Below are positions 18,912 to 29,047 of a DNA stretch of 45,453 nucleotides, one piece after another (the stretch's first letter is position 1; each line of letters begins with the position of its first letter). Origin of the DNA: Lachnospiraceae bacterium (GTDB lineage: Bacteria; Bacillota; Clostridia; Lachnospirales; Lachnospiraceae); the NCBI GenBank assembly GCA_029062885.1, contig JAIDPH010000105.1, forward strand, positions 1 through 45,453. The letters run 5' to 3'. The notes under the pieces were generated by a model. That model ran no database searches. It was not told the origin of the DNA and worked only from the letters and a program-made list of their open reading frames with translations. The translations under genes were made by a program, and so were the position numbers.

Positions 18912-19279
18912 TCGACATCATCCAAGTCAATAGAACCGGAACCTATATCCAGAGTGTTTAACGTACGGCGTTTTCTTCTCGCCTCTTCAGATTCCTTTAA
19001 AATAAAATCCTTAATTTCCTTAGCATGCTTAATATGTTCTATTAAAAGCTTGGGATGCGTGGTATCTCCTGTATAACACACGATTGTTCCAAGTCCGCAA
19101 AGCCTTTCCATCAGACTTGTCTGAAGCTCCACATCCTGTACCTTATACATATAACAGTCATTTTCACGTGTGCGAAGCAGACCGGCATTAATCGTAATCA
19201 CATCTTCACCAATCGTATACTTGGTAAAGGTAAACGGCAGCCCCAAAAACAGCCATCTTTTCCTCTCTTGGTATTCCAT
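18908..19279 (-). CDS. PH-domain-like (bPH2/DUF304-type) protein
   Basis: FTKYTIGEDVITINAGLLRTRENDCYMYKVQDVELQTSLMERLCGLGTIVCYTGD. Confidence 0.72.
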   Translation of the reverse strand: MEYQERKRWLFLGLPFTFTKYTIGEDVITINAGLLRTRENDCYMYKVQDVELQTSLMERLCGLGTIVCYTGDTTHPKLLIEHIKHAKEIKDFILKESEEARRKRRTLNTLDIGSGSIDLDDVD

Positions 19280-19399
19280 AAATAAACCTCGCTCTCTTTT
19301 AATTCTACCTTATTCTACTATAACATATATTGAAGAATTCTACAACTTTCTGATAGCATGAGATTTTGTAATATATATCAAAAATTTATCCGATTTACA

Positions 19400-19428
19400 T
19401 TGAAACCATTTTCTATTTGTGGTATGAT
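19400..19428 (+). promoter_or_regulatory. Predicted promoter of nitroreductase (TTGAAA-N17-TATGAT)
   Basis: ttgaaa 19400-19405, tatgat 19423-19428. Confidence 0.6.
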
Positions 19429-19505
19429 AAGCTAAGATTTGATAGCCAAAGCCACAAAATATAGTAAGAGTTAATAAACATGGCGCAAGGACAAGGAGGT
19501 ATTCC

Positions 19506-20048
19506 ATGACAGCAAAAGATTGCATCAAAGGGCGCAGAAGTATACGTCAATTCAAATCCGATAAGATTGAGCACGAGCTGCTTGCTGAAATCATTGAAAC
19601 AGCATCCTATGCTCCAAGCTGGAAGAACACACAGATTGCCCGTTATGTTGCAGTAGAAGGGGCTCTGAAAGATAAAATCGCCAAAGAAGGAACGACCCCG
19701 TTTCCGGGCAATGGACAGATTATCGAAAATGCACCAATGCTGATTGCCGTTACCGTTATTAAAAACAGATGCGGATATGAACGTGATGGCTCTTTTACCA
19801 CTCCACGCCGGGATACATGGCAGATGTTTGATGCAGGTGTCGCTTCACAAACCTTCTGTCTGGCAACATATGAAAAAGGTATAGGTTCCGTAATCATGGG
19901 CATATTTGATCAGGAAAAAATCGAAGAGCTTCTTGAATTACCGGAAGACCGTGAACTTGTCGCTTTGATTCCTATCGGTTATCCTGCTGAAGAACCAGTT
20001 GCACCTAAGCGGAAAGCGGTAGATGATTTATTGTCATTTAAATTATAG
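19506..20048 (+). CDS. Nitroreductase family protein
   Basis: KGRRSIRQFKSDKIEHELLAEIIETASYAPSWKNTQ. Confidence 0.93.
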   Translation: MTAKDCIKGRRSIRQFKSDKIEHELLAEIIETASYAPSWKNTQIARYVAVEGALKDKIAKEGTTPFPGNGQIIENAPMLIAVTVIKNRCGYERDGSFTTPRRDTWQMFDAGVASQTFCLATYEKGIGSVIMGIFDQEKIEELLELPEDRELVALIPIGYPAEEPVAPKRKAVDDLLSFKL

Positions 20049-20055
20049 CATATTC

Positions 20056-20088
20056 AAATAGAAGAGATATTCTCTCTTCTATTTTTTT
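20056..20088 (+). terminator. Intrinsic terminator/attenuator immediately upstream of pyrB
   Basis: aaatagaagaga-tattc-tctcttctattttttt, perfect 12-bp stem with U-run. Confidence 0.85.
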
Positions 20089-20119
20089 GAGTTAAAAAAA
20101 GAAAGGAGTTGTATTACTA

Positions 20120-21034
20120 ATGAGACACTTAATGAATCCTCTTGACTTTACAGTGGAGGAACTGGATTCGCTCTTTGATCTGGCAAATGATATCGAAAAG
20201 AACCCCGCCAAATATGCGCACGCCTGCGAGGGAAAAAAACTTGCAACCTGCTTTTATGAGCCAAGCACACGAACAAGACTCAGTTTTGAATCTGCTATGT
20301 TAAATCTGGGTGGACAGGTTATAGGCTTTTCAGATGCCGGTTCTTCTTCCGCCTCAAAAGGCGAAAGCGTTTCCGATACCATACGGGTCATCTCCTGCTT
20401 TGCTGATATCTGTGCCATGCGGCATCCCAAAGAAGGAGCTCCTATGGTAGCAGCAAGCAGATCGGGAATTCCGGTTATCAACGCAGGTGACGGAGGTCAC
20501 CAGCATCCAACACAGACTTTGACAGATTTACTTACTATCCGTTCACTAAAAGGAAGACTCGGACACTTTACCGTCGGATTGTGCGGTGACTTAAAATTCG
20601 GTCGAACCGTACATTCCTTAATCAATGCATTAGTACGTTATCCCGATATCCACTTCATTTTCATATCGCCGCCGGAACTGAAGGTTCCTGATTATATTAC
20701 TGACATGCTTAAAGAAATGGAAATTTCCTATGAAGAAGTAATCCGTCTGGAAGAATGTATGCCGAAACTTGATTTGCTTTATATGACGCGCGTTCAGAGA
20801 GAACGATTCTTCAACGAAGAAGATTATGTAAGATTGAAAGACTTCTATATCTTAAACAAAGCCAAAATGTCTCTTGCCAAAGATGACATGCTGGTACTGC
20901 ATCCGCTTCCCCGTGTAAATGAAATATCCGTAGAAGTGGACGATGACCCGAGAGCAGTTTATTTTAAGCAGGTTCAATACGGCGTATATGTAAGAATGGC
21001 ATTGATTCTGACATTACTGGAAATCAGAGTATAA
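20120..21034 (+). CDS. pyrB: Aspartate carbamoyltransferase catalytic subunit
   Basis: [45 protein letters not shown]. Confidence 0.97.
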   Translation: MRHLMNPLDFTVEELDSLFDLANDIEKNPAKYAHACEGKKLATCFYEPSTRTRLSFESAMLNLGGQVIGFSDAGSSSASKGESVSDTIRVISCFADICAMRHPKEGAPMVAASRSGIPVINAGDGGHQHPTQTLTDLLTIRSLKGRLGHFTVGLCGDLKFGRTVHSLINALVRYPDIHFIFISPPELKVPDYITDMLKEMEISYEEVIRLEECMPKLDLLYMTRVQRERFFNEEDYVRLKDFYILNKAKMSLAKDDMLVLHPLPRVNEISVEVDDDPRAVYFKQVQYGVYVRMALILTLLEIRV

Positions 21035-21052
21035 TTAAAGGGGTGAAAAAAT

Positions 21053-21484
21053 ATGTTAAATGTAGGAAAAATCGAAGAAGGGTTTGTCCTTGACCATATT
21101 GAAGCAGGCAAGAGTCTGTCAATATATCATCATCTGCAGTTGGACAAACTTGACTGTACTGTTGCAATTATAAAAAATGCCCGCAGCAATAAAATGGGAA
21201 AAAAGGATATACTGAAAGTAGAATGTGACATCAATACACTGAATTTAGATGTTCTGGCCTTTATAGACCATAATATCACGGTAAATGTCATCAAAGATGG
21301 TGAAATTGTTGATAAAAAGGAGCTTGTGCTTCCCAAGGAAATAAAGAATATAATTAAATGTAAAAACCCAAGATGCATCACATCAATCGAACAGGAACTT
21401 CCTCACATCTTCGTTCTTGCTGATGAAAAAGCAGAAGTTTATCGGTGTAAATACTGTGAGGAGAAGTATGGGGAAAGGTTGTAA
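21053..21484 (+). CDS. pyrI: Aspartate carbamoyltransferase regulatory subunit
   Basis: N-term allosteric domain plus zinc cysteines CKNPRC...CKYCEE. Confidence 0.95.
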   Translation: MLNVGKIEEGFVLDHIEAGKSLSIYHHLQLDKLDCTVAIIKNARSNKMGKKDILKVECDINTLNLDVLAFIDHNITVNVIKDGEIVDKKELVLPKEIKNIIKCKNPRCITSIEQELPHIFVLADEKAEVYRCKYCEEKYGERL

Positions 21485-21493
21485 TAAACAGCA

Positions 21494-21525
21494 GAGAGCG
21501 GTCTTATCCGCTCTCTTATTTTTTA
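21494..21525 (+). terminator. Intrinsic terminator of pyrBI
   Basis: gagagcgg-tcttat-ccgctctc followed by ttattttttaa. Confidence 0.85.
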
Positions 21526-22538
21526 ATATTTCCTACCGACTCCCCCTGCAATACCCTGCCCTGTATCAGAATCCTCTCAGGCTCTGTTTTCGTCGGGTTC
21601 TCAATAAGAGAAACAATGCTTTCTGCAATTGCGTCACCCATCTTATCTAAATCCTGTTCCAGTGTAGTCAGCTCAGGAGTCAATGCCTTTGACACCGGTA
21701 TTCCGTCATAGCCTGCGATGGATATATCATCAGGAATCACAAGTTTCCTTTTATATATTTCTCCCATTCCGCCAATCGCTGAAAAGTCATTAGGATACAG
21801 AATACAGGTCGGAGGGTCGGGCAGCTCCATAAGTTCCGCCGTCAGTTGACCCGCTTTGCGAAAATTTAAGTATTCTCCCGCTTTTACATATTCTTCAGGC
21901 ACCTTAAGTCCTAACTCTGTCATCGTATTATAAAAGCTTTCTACGCGCTCTTTTGTAGTCCCGATATATTTTGCGTTTTCCCCATGTATATATGCTATCT
22001 TCCTATGACCCTTCGCATAAATATGCGTGACCAGATCCTTGATGCCCTGTGCATAATCATAGCAGACCGATGTTTTTTTATCAAAAACATAGTCAACCGT
22101 TACTACAGGAAAATCGCTCTCTAACAGTTCCATTATTTCCGGTTCCCAATATTTTACATACGCCAGTACCACTCCGTCCACTCCGCGGTATCTGCAATGC
22201 TCCAGGTAGGTCATGGTATGATTTCCGATTTCTTTATTTATGAATGTAATTTCATATCCCCTTTTTTCCACAGCTTTTTTAAAAGAATTCAGCAATTTGG
22301 GAAAGAACTCGTCGGTAAGACCTGTGCCTTCTTCATTCCCAATTAATACTCCTATGCTGTGACTTCTTTTCGAGCGCAGCGCTCTGGCGGTAGCATTAGG
22401 GAGATATCCCATCTCATCCGCGATTTTCCGGATTCTTCTTTTTGTTTCTTCTCCGATATCGCTTTTACCGTTCAGCGCCTTGCTGACTGTAGCAACGGAT
22501 ACGCCGCAGCGCCTTGCCACTTCTTTTATCGAAACCAT
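21516..22538 (-). CDS. LacI-family transcriptional regulator
   Basis: VSIKEVARRCGVSVATVSKALNGKSDIGEETKRRIRKIADEMGYLPNATARAL HTH. Confidence 0.95.
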   Translation of the reverse strand: MVSIKEVARRCGVSVATVSKALNGKSDIGEETKRRIRKIADEMGYLPNATARALRSKRSHSIGVLIGNEEGTGLTDEFFPKLLNSFKKAVEKRGYEITFINKEIGNHTMTYLEHCRYRGVDGVVLAYVKYWEPEIMELLESDFPVVTVDYVFDKKTSVCYDYAQGIKDLVTHIYAKGHRKIAYIHGENAKYIGTTKERVESFYNTMTELGLKVPEEYVKAGEYLNFRKAGQLTAELMELPDPPTCILYPNDFSAIGGMGEIYKRKLVIPDDISIAGYDGIPVSKALTPELTTLEQDLDKMGDAIAESIVSLIENPTKTEPERILIQGRVLQGESVGNIKK

Positions 22539-22557
22539 ACCATTTTACCTGTATCCG

Positions 22558-23850
22558 TTATCTGCTTAACGGGCTCTTACGCTTAATAATATCGTCGCGG
22601 CTGGGTCCGTTTGAAATCATAGTAATCGGATATCCTATCTGCTCTTCTATAAATTCTATATAATTGCGACATTTTTCCGGAAGGTCTTCATAGTTTTTAA
22701 TACCGCGAATTTCACATTTCCAGCCCGGAAGTTTTTTAAGTACAGGCTTTGCTTTCTCAAGTTTAGCCGTAACAGGGAAGTCCGTAGTAACTTCTCCGTC
22801 TATTTCATATCCGACGCAGACCGGAATCTCGTCAAGATAGCCCAGTACATCCAATACAGTAAAGGCTACGTCAGTGGCGCCCTGTAATCTGCACCCGTAC
22901 TTAGAAGCAACGCAGTCAAACCATCCCATACGTCTGGGTCTTCCTGTAGTCGCACCATATTCTCCGCCATCTCCTCCGCGGCGTCTTAACTCATCCGCTT
23001 CGTCTCCGAAAATCTCTGATACAAAAGCTCCGGCTCCTACTGCGGAAGAATATGCTTTACAAACCGTAACAATCTGCTTTATTTCATAAGGCGGAAGTCC
23101 TGCTCCTATCGCGCCATAAGCTGCCAGAGTGGAAGAAGACGTTACCATCGGGTAAATACCGTGGTCAGTATCTTTAAGAGTACCAAGCTGACCTTCTAAC
23201 AGAATAGTTTTACCCTCTTTAAGTGCCTTATCCAGATAAGCCGAAACGTCGCAAACATAAGGTTCTACCATGTCCCTATACTGATGCAGGGTTTCCAGCA
23301 ACTCGGCCGCATCAATCAACGGCTTGTGATACAGATGCTTAAGCAAAACATTCTTGGTCTCGCAGATTCTCTCTACCTTATCTTTTAACAGAGCTTCATC
23401 AAAAAGTTCGCTGACCTGAAAACCTACTTTTGCATATTTATCTGAATAAAACGGTGCAATTCCTGACTTAGTTGAGCCAAAAGATTTACCGCCAAGCCTT
23501 TCCTCCTCATACTGGTCAAACAGTTTATGATAAGGCATCACAATCTGGCATCTGTCAGACACCAGAAGCTTAGGCATCGGTACATTCCTGTCCGTGATAT
23601 ATTTAATTTCATCTACAAGTATCGGAATATCTAACGCCACACCATTGCCGATGATGCTTGTGGTATGATTATAAAACACACCTGACGGCAGTGTGTGGAG
23701 CGCAAACTTTCCATAATTATTCACAATTGTATGTCCCGCATTGGCGCCGCCCTGATAGCGGATTACTATGTCGGCTTCTTTAGCCATCATATCGGTCATT
23801 TTACCTTTTCCTTCATCTCCCCAGTTAGCGCCTACTATTGCTTTTACCAT
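22558..23850 (-). CDS. purA: Adenylosuccinate synthetase
   Basis: MVKAIVGANWGDEGKGKMTDMMA, GGANAGHTI; start set at 23850 rather than ORF-track 23952. Confidence 0.97.
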   Translation of the reverse strand: MVKAIVGANWGDEGKGKMTDMMAKEADIVIRYQGGANAGHTIVNNYGKFALHTLPSGVFYNHTTSIIGNGVALDIPILVDEIKYITDRNVPMPKLLVSDRCQIVMPYHKLFDQYEEERLGGKSFGSTKSGIAPFYSDKYAKVGFQVSELFDEALLKDKVERICETKNVLLKHLYHKPLIDAAELLETLHQYRDMVEPYVCDVSAYLDKALKEGKTILLEGQLGTLKDTDHGIYPMVTSSSTLAAYGAIGAGLPPYEIKQIVTVCKAYSSAVGAGAFVSEIFGDEADELRRRGGDGGEYGATTGRPRRMGWFDCVASKYGCRLQGATDVAFTVLDVLGYLDEIPVCVGYEIDGEVTTDFPVTAKLEKAKPVLKKLPGWKCEIRGIKNYEDLPEKCRNYIEFIEEQIGYPITMISNGPSRDDIIKRKSPLSR

Positions 23851-23895
23851 AAATTTACCCTCCGTATCCTTATACATTAAAGAGTTACACACAAA

Positions 23896-23920
23896 AAGCA
23901 GGTTTGTAAAAAACCTGCTT
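23896..23920 (-). terminator. Intrinsic terminator-like hairpin in the purA leader
   Basis: aagcaggttt-gtaaa-aaacctgctt (10-bp stem), followed on minus strand by tttttgtgtgt. Confidence 0.75.
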
Positions 23921-23940
23921 AAAGTGTTTCTTACTTTATG

Positions 23941-23969
23941 ATTATAGAACATTTTCCATCATATTACAA
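23941..23969 (-). promoter_or_regulatory. Predicted purA promoter (TTGTAA-N17-TATAAT)
   Basis: minus-strand ttgtaa (23969-23964), tataat (23946-23941). Confidence 0.65.
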
Positions 23970-23995
23970 TCTACACTTGCAAAAAATAATAAAAC

Positions 23996-25447
23996 TTATA
24001 CACTTATCTCTGCCTTAACCCCAAGAAGTTCTTTATTTTCCTCTAATATAGGTTTTACAACCTCTTCTATAAACTTCTCCACCTGAAGCGGCGCACGTCC
24101 TACATATTTAGAAGGATCCATGGTCTTTTGAAGGTCTTCAAGATTCATATTAAATGCCGGGTCGTCCGCTATAAGCTCCAATAGGTTGTTCTCTTTTCCT
24201 TCCTTCTTCACGTTAGCTCCGGCAATCATGGATAACTCGCGGATTCTCTCATGAAGTTCCTGACGGTCTCCACCCATCTTAACGGCATCCATCATGATAT
24301 TTTCAGTCGCCATGAAAGGCAGTTCGCTCATCAGACGCTTCGTTATGACTTTATCATATACTACCAGACCGTCCACCACGTTCAGACACAGATCCAAAAT
24401 ACCGTCAACCGCAAGAAATGCTTCCGGAATGGAAAGCCTCTTATTTGCGGAATCGTCCAACGTTCTTTCAAACCACTGCGTTGCAGAAGTAATGGCAGGG
24501 TTCAGAGCATCTACCATGACGAATCTGGACAATGAGGCGATTCTTTCGCTTCTCATCGGATTGCGCTTATATGCCATTGCGGACGAACCAATCTGACTTT
24601 TCTCAAAAGGCTCCTCCACTTCCTTTAAATGCTGCAGCAGCCTGATGTCATTTGACATCTTATGGGCTGATGCGGCAATTCCTGCTAAAACATTGCAGAC
24701 CCTTGTATCTACTTTACGTGAATAGGTCTGTCCCGATACCGGATAGCATTTTTCAAATCCCATCTTCTTAGCAATCATCGGATCTATTTTATCAATTGTT
24801 TCCTGATCTCCGTTGAATAATTCCAGAAACGACGCCTGCGTGCCGGTAGTTCCTTTGGAACCCAGCAGTTTCATAGTTGAAATAACATAATCGAGGTCTT
24901 CTAAGTCAAGACAGAACTCATGCGCCCACAGAGCCGCCCTTTTCCCGACTGTCGTAGGCTGTGCCGGTTGAAAATGGGTGAAAGCTAACGTCGGAAGTTC
25001 TTTATATTTGTCTGCAAACTCGGAAATCTCTGCAATTACATTCACCAATTTCTTTTTTACCAGTTTCAAAGCCTTGGTCATTACTATAATATCGGTATTG
25101 TCTCCGACATAACATGACGTCGCACCCAAATGTATGATACCCGCCGCTTTCGGGCACTGCTGCCCATAAGCATATACATGGCTCATAACGTCGTGGCGCA
25201 CTTCCTTCTCCCTTGCTTTCGCAACGTCATAATTGATATCCTCGGCGTGGCTTTTCAGCTCGTCAATCTGCTCTTTAGTAATAACAGGTTTACCGTTCTG
25301 GCTAAGCCCCAGTTCCATTTCTGTCTCCGCCAGGGCAATCCACAGCTTTCTCCACGTCCTGAATTTCATATCCGGTGAAAAGATATACTGCATCTCCTTA
25401 CTCGCATATCTTTCCGATAACGGACTTACATATTTATCTGTACTCAT
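23996..25447 (-). CDS. purB: Adenylosuccinate lyase
   Basis: SPLSERYAS, GSSAMAYKRNPMRSERI signature. Confidence 0.96.
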   Translation of the reverse strand: MSTDKYVSPLSERYASKEMQYIFSPDMKFRTWRKLWIALAETEMELGLSQNGKPVITKEQIDELKSHAEDINYDVAKAREKEVRHDVMSHVYAYGQQCPKAAGIIHLGATSCYVGDNTDIIVMTKALKLVKKKLVNVIAEISEFADKYKELPTLAFTHFQPAQPTTVGKRAALWAHEFCLDLEDLDYVISTMKLLGSKGTTGTQASFLELFNGDQETIDKIDPMIAKKMGFEKCYPVSGQTYSRKVDTRVCNVLAGIAASAHKMSNDIRLLQHLKEVEEPFEKSQIGSSAMAYKRNPMRSERIASLSRFVMVDALNPAITSATQWFERTLDDSANKRLSIPEAFLAVDGILDLCLNVVDGLVVYDKVITKRLMSELPFMATENIMMDAVKMGGDRQELHERIRELSMIAGANVKKEGKENNLLELIADDPAFNMNLEDLQKTMDPSKYVGRAPLQVEKFIEEVVKPILEENKELLGVKAEISV

Positions 25448-25476
25448 AACGCCAATCCTCCATCTGAGTTTTTATT

Positions 25477-26913
25477 TTATTTCTCAAACTCCCCACGGAT
25501 ATCATCTTTAGGCGGCTCCATAGGATATATTCCGGTAAAGCACCCCTTACATATTCCAAGATTCCCTGCAATCTCATCAAGTCTCTCCTCCCGTAGATAC
25601 CCAAGAGAATCCGCTCCGATAATTTCACATACTTCATCTACTGAACGGTTATACGCAATCAGCTGGTCCTGTGCAGGCACATCCGTGCCGAAATAGCATG
25701 GCCACAAAAACGGCGGTGAACTTACTCTCATATGCACTTCGGCCGCTCCCGCTTCACGAAGCATCCTTACGATTCTGTCAGATGTGGTTCCGCGCACTAT
25801 GGAATCGTCTATCATGATAATCCTTTTACCGTTTACCGCTTCCTTTATGGCATTCAGCTTCACCTGTACGCTGCTTTCACGGTTCTTCTGTTTCGGTTTG
25901 ATAAAAGTACGGCCTACATATGAATTTTTTACAAACGCCTGTCCATAAGGAATTCCGGACTGCATGGCATAGCCAAGCGCAGCGCAGTTTCCCGACTCCG
26001 GCACACCTACTACCAAATCCGCCTCTACAGGAGAGTCAATAGCGAGGTATTTTCCCGCAAGAATACGTGAATCATAAACACTCACACCATCAATATGACT
26101 GTCAGGCCTTGCAAAATATATGTATTCAAATACACATCTGGCATGCTTATCTTTAGCGATACAGAGCCGTTTGTCGGATTCAATTCCTTTTTCGGGTGAT
26201 ATTGTGACAATCTCTCCCGGCTCCACATCCCTGACATAATCCGCGCCGATAGTATCCAGTGCGCAGGTCTCGGATGCCAGAATATATGCATTGTCACGTC
26301 TGCCGATACAGAGAGGCCTGAATCCGTATGGGTCTCTTGCGCCTATCAGCTTACGCGGCGACATGACAATCAGGGAATATGCTCCCTTAATCTTTAGCAT
26401 GGCACGTCCTACGGCCTCTTCCACAGTACCGCAGTTAAGACGTTCTCTTGCTATATGATATGCGATGACTTCCGAATCAATCGTTGTCTGAAATATTGCT
26501 CCCGTATACTCCAATTCATGTCGAAGCTCTGTAGCATTGATTAAATTGCCGTTGTGCGCCAGCCCCAAAGTACCCTTTACATAATTTAATACAAGTGGCT
26601 GCGCATTTTCTCTGGTACTGCTGCCGGCAGTCGAATATCTGACATGGCCTACGCCGATATCACCTTTCAGCTTTTCCAGAGTATCAGGTGTGAAGTTCTC
26701 ATTTAAAAGCCCCATTTCCTTAACACTTTGCACTTTTCCCTTGGGACCGTTCGTATCACTCACCGCTATGCCGCAGCTCTCCTGCCCTCTGTGCTGCAGG
26801 GCAAAAAGTCCGTAATAAATTGTAGATGCTACATCATTTCCATCAAAATCATAGATACCAAAAACACCACATTCTTCCCCTAGTTTGTCTGTTTTTTCGA
26901 TATCCTTTATCAC
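25477..26913 (-). CDS. purF: Amidophosphoribosyltransferase
   Basis: EECGVFGIYDF, LQHRGQESCGIA, IMIDDSIVRGTT, C-terminal cysteines. Confidence 0.97.
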   Translation of the reverse strand: MIKDIEKTDKLGEECGVFGIYDFDGNDVASTIYYGLFALQHRGQESCGIAVSDTNGPKGKVQSVKEMGLLNENFTPDTLEKLKGDIGVGHVRYSTAGSSTRENAQPLVLNYVKGTLGLAHNGNLINATELRHELEYTGAIFQTTIDSEVIAYHIARERLNCGTVEEAVGRAMLKIKGAYSLIVMSPRKLIGARDPYGFRPLCIGRRDNAYILASETCALDTIGADYVRDVEPGEIVTISPEKGIESDKRLCIAKDKHARCVFEYIYFARPDSHIDGVSVYDSRILAGKYLAIDSPVEADLVVGVPESGNCAALGYAMQSGIPYGQAFVKNSYVGRTFIKPKQKNRESSVQVKLNAIKEAVNGKRIIMIDDSIVRGTTSDRIVRMLREAGAAEVHMRVSSPPFLWPCYFGTDVPAQDQLIAYNRSVDEVCEIIGADSLGYLREERLDEIAGNLGICKGCFTGIYPMEPPKDDIRGEFEK

Positions 26914-26943
26914 TTTATCAGCCTTATTCCTTTCCCTTTTTGA

Positions 26944-27648
26944 TTACAGTCCGAGTCTCTTGAACACTTCGTTATATGCTTCCTCTACATTTCCTAAGTC
27001 TCTGCGGAAGCGGTCTTTGTCCAGTTTTTCATTAGTATGGACATCCCACAATCTACAGGTATCAGGGCTTGTCTCGTCAGCCAGAATAATCTGTCCGTGA
27101 TAACGGCCAAATTCAATCTTGAAATCAATTAATTTGATATCTGCCTGTAAGAAGTAATTTTTCAGCACTTCATTTACTTTAAAAGCATATTTCTTAATCG
27201 TCTCAATTTCTTCCCATGTCGCAAGCTTAAGCGCTACCGCAAAGTAACTGTTGATCAGCGGGTCGCCGAGCTCGTCGTTTTTATAACTGAATTCAATAGT
27301 CGGTTCAGCAAAAGGTGTGCCTTCCGGAACACCGAGCCTTTTGGAAAAGCTTCCTGCCGCCACGTTACGGATTATAACTTCAAGCGGTACTATTTCAACT
27401 TTTTTTACCGCCGTTTCCCTGTCGCTCAATTCCTCAATGAAATGTGTTGGAACGCCTTCTTTTTCCAGAATTTGGAAAACATGGTTGGTCATTTTATTAT
27501 TGATTACACCTTTTCCGACAATCGTTCCCTTTTTCTCCCCATTGAATGCTGTTGCATCGTCTTTGTAATCCACGATTAAAACATCAGGGTCTTCTGTTTT
27601 AAATACCTTTTTTGCTTTTCCTTCATAGAGTTGTTCCAGTTTTTTCAT
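26944..27648 (-). CDS. purC: SAICAR synthetase
   Basis: [33 protein letters not shown]. Confidence 0.97.
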   Translation of the reverse strand: MKKLEQLYEGKAKKVFKTEDPDVLIVDYKDDATAFNGEKKGTIVGKGVINNKMTNHVFQILEKEGVPTHFIEELSDRETAVKKVEIVPLEVIIRNVAAGSFSKRLGVPEGTPFAEPTIEFSYKNDELGDPLINSYFAVALKLATWEEIETIKKYAFKVNEVLKNYFLQADIKLIDFKIEFGRYHGQIILADETSPDTCRLWDVHTNEKLDKDRFRRDLGNVEEAYNEVFKRLGL

Positions 27649-27708
27649 TGTTGTTACCTTTTCCTCTCTCTTATTGTATATTAATTAAGCAATTACATAA
27701 CTCTATTT

Positions 27709-27797
27709 CAACAACCAGAACTTAGTCAAAATGAACAAAATAAGGAGCGATTTCGCTTGCGGTGAGCTCCGTTTTTGCTTATTTTGACTAAGTTCGT
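27709..27797. repeat. Foldback repeat element, copy A
   Basis: caacaaccagaacttagtcaaaat...attttgactaagttcgt; 15-bp perfect terminal inverted repeat (27718-27732 / 27781-27795); ~86% identical to 29940-30030. Confidence 0.85.
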
Positions 27798-27837
27798 GAC
27801 CTGTGATAATAGTTTCGTAATTGGTTATATGAATATT

Positions 27838-29040
27838 CTACATACTTTCCTCATACTTTTCAACTGTTTCAAGAATTTCTCTGGCGTATTTCGGATAGCG
27901 CTGAACAAGTTCCTTAATATCTTTCTGCGCGCCTCCCGCCACGGTTTCTTTGTTATATTCTATTCGTTTACGCAGCGACTGCCTTCTGATTATCAGACTA
28001 TGCCTGATTTCCACCATATCCCTGTGGTCAATGATTGCCTCGGTCTGATGCAGCCATACCTCCGGATAGGCTATTTTATATCTCTTGAGCATCTTAAGAA
28101 GGTCCTGCTGAGCGGCGTCAAGCTCCAGCTCCGCTTGTCTGTATTTCTCCCTCTCTTCTTTCTCACGAGCGTATTTCAGCCACAATGCTTCAAGCTCATC
28201 TGCACTTGAAACATTGTACTTCAAATACAGATAATCCAGTAAGTTCTTGTTATTAACATACCTGATTTTTACCCTGTTCTGTAACAAAATCAGCTTGTTT
28301 ATTCCAAGTTCCACACGCTTAAGTTCTTTTCGTGCATCCATATGTTTCATGTAAATAATTGTAATTGCAATTGCGGCCGCTCCTGCCGTAATCAGACATC
28401 CGGCCTGTGTATCCATCTCCAATAGGAACTGCAGTATCAAAAGAAGTACGAAGCACAAGGCAAACGCCGTCACACAGATAATTGTCATGCCCTTTGTATC
28501 AGCCAGAACGCCTATCACTTCTTTTTTTCGATAAAGATAGGCATGTTTCTCACCATCTAAACGGCTTAAATCCTTCTTCACCAATTCCTGATAGTTCTCC
28601 GCCTCTTTAAGCTTTACTCTACCCTCTTCAATCTCATCAATCATCCGCTCCATCTGGTAGAAACGCTCGTCACTCATCTGACGTTTTCTCTCTACGAAAT
28701 CATCTCTGCTGTCTTGCAGCATTTCCACTCTCTTGGCACAGTTTTTTAAGTAGTCCATTTCATCTTCCGGAAGTGCTTCGATTTCCTCCATATCCTCCAG
28801 ATATGAAGTTACCAGATTGTACTCATAATCAAGATTTTCCATCTCTTTAGAAGCTTCCGATATTTTTTCCAGGCAGTTGCGCACAAATTCTCCGCGCAGT
28901 TCGCTGTTATCAAAATCCCTAATCTTTACTTCTTCCGTATTTTCCGAATATTCAGCTTCGTCCCAATATTCATCATCTTCATATTCCGAATTTGATATAA
29001 GTTTGTTCCACTTCTTTATTATTTTTTTAAACAATCCCAT
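27838..29040 (-). CDS. Uncharacterised coiled-coil membrane protein
   Basis: Long charged helices flanking two hydrophobic segments (MTIICVTAFALCFVLLLILQFLL, AGCLITAGAAAIAITIIYM). Confidence 0.8.
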   Translation of the reverse strand: MGLFKKIIKKWNKLISNSEYEDDEYWDEAEYSENTEEVKIRDFDNSELRGEFVRNCLEKISEASKEMENLDYEYNLVTSYLEDMEEIEALPEDEMDYLKNCAKRVEMLQDSRDDFVERKRQMSDERFYQMERMIDEIEEGRVKLKEAENYQELVKKDLSRLDGEKHAYLYRKKEVIGVLADTKGMTIICVTAFALCFVLLLILQFLLEMDTQAGCLITAGAAAIAITIIYMKHMDARKELKRVELGINKLILLQNRVKIRYVNNKNLLDYLYLKYNVSSADELEALWLKYAREKEEREKYRQAELELDAAQQDLLKMLKRYKIAYPEVWLHQTEAIIDHRDMVEIRHSLIIRRQSLRKRIEYNKETVAGGAQKDIKELVQRYPKYAREILETVEKYEESM

Positions 29041-29047
29041 AATCTTT

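Noticed and set aside
19480-19509. 9-codon upstream ORF (MAQGQGGIP) whose TGA overlaps the nitroreductase ATG
   Set aside because: No SD of its own; it merely runs through the real aaggagg SD, so chance is likely
27649-27838. Possible purine riboswitch upstream of purC
   Set aside because: No xpt-type three-way junction elements recognised; the gap is explained by the foldback repeat and a short promoter region
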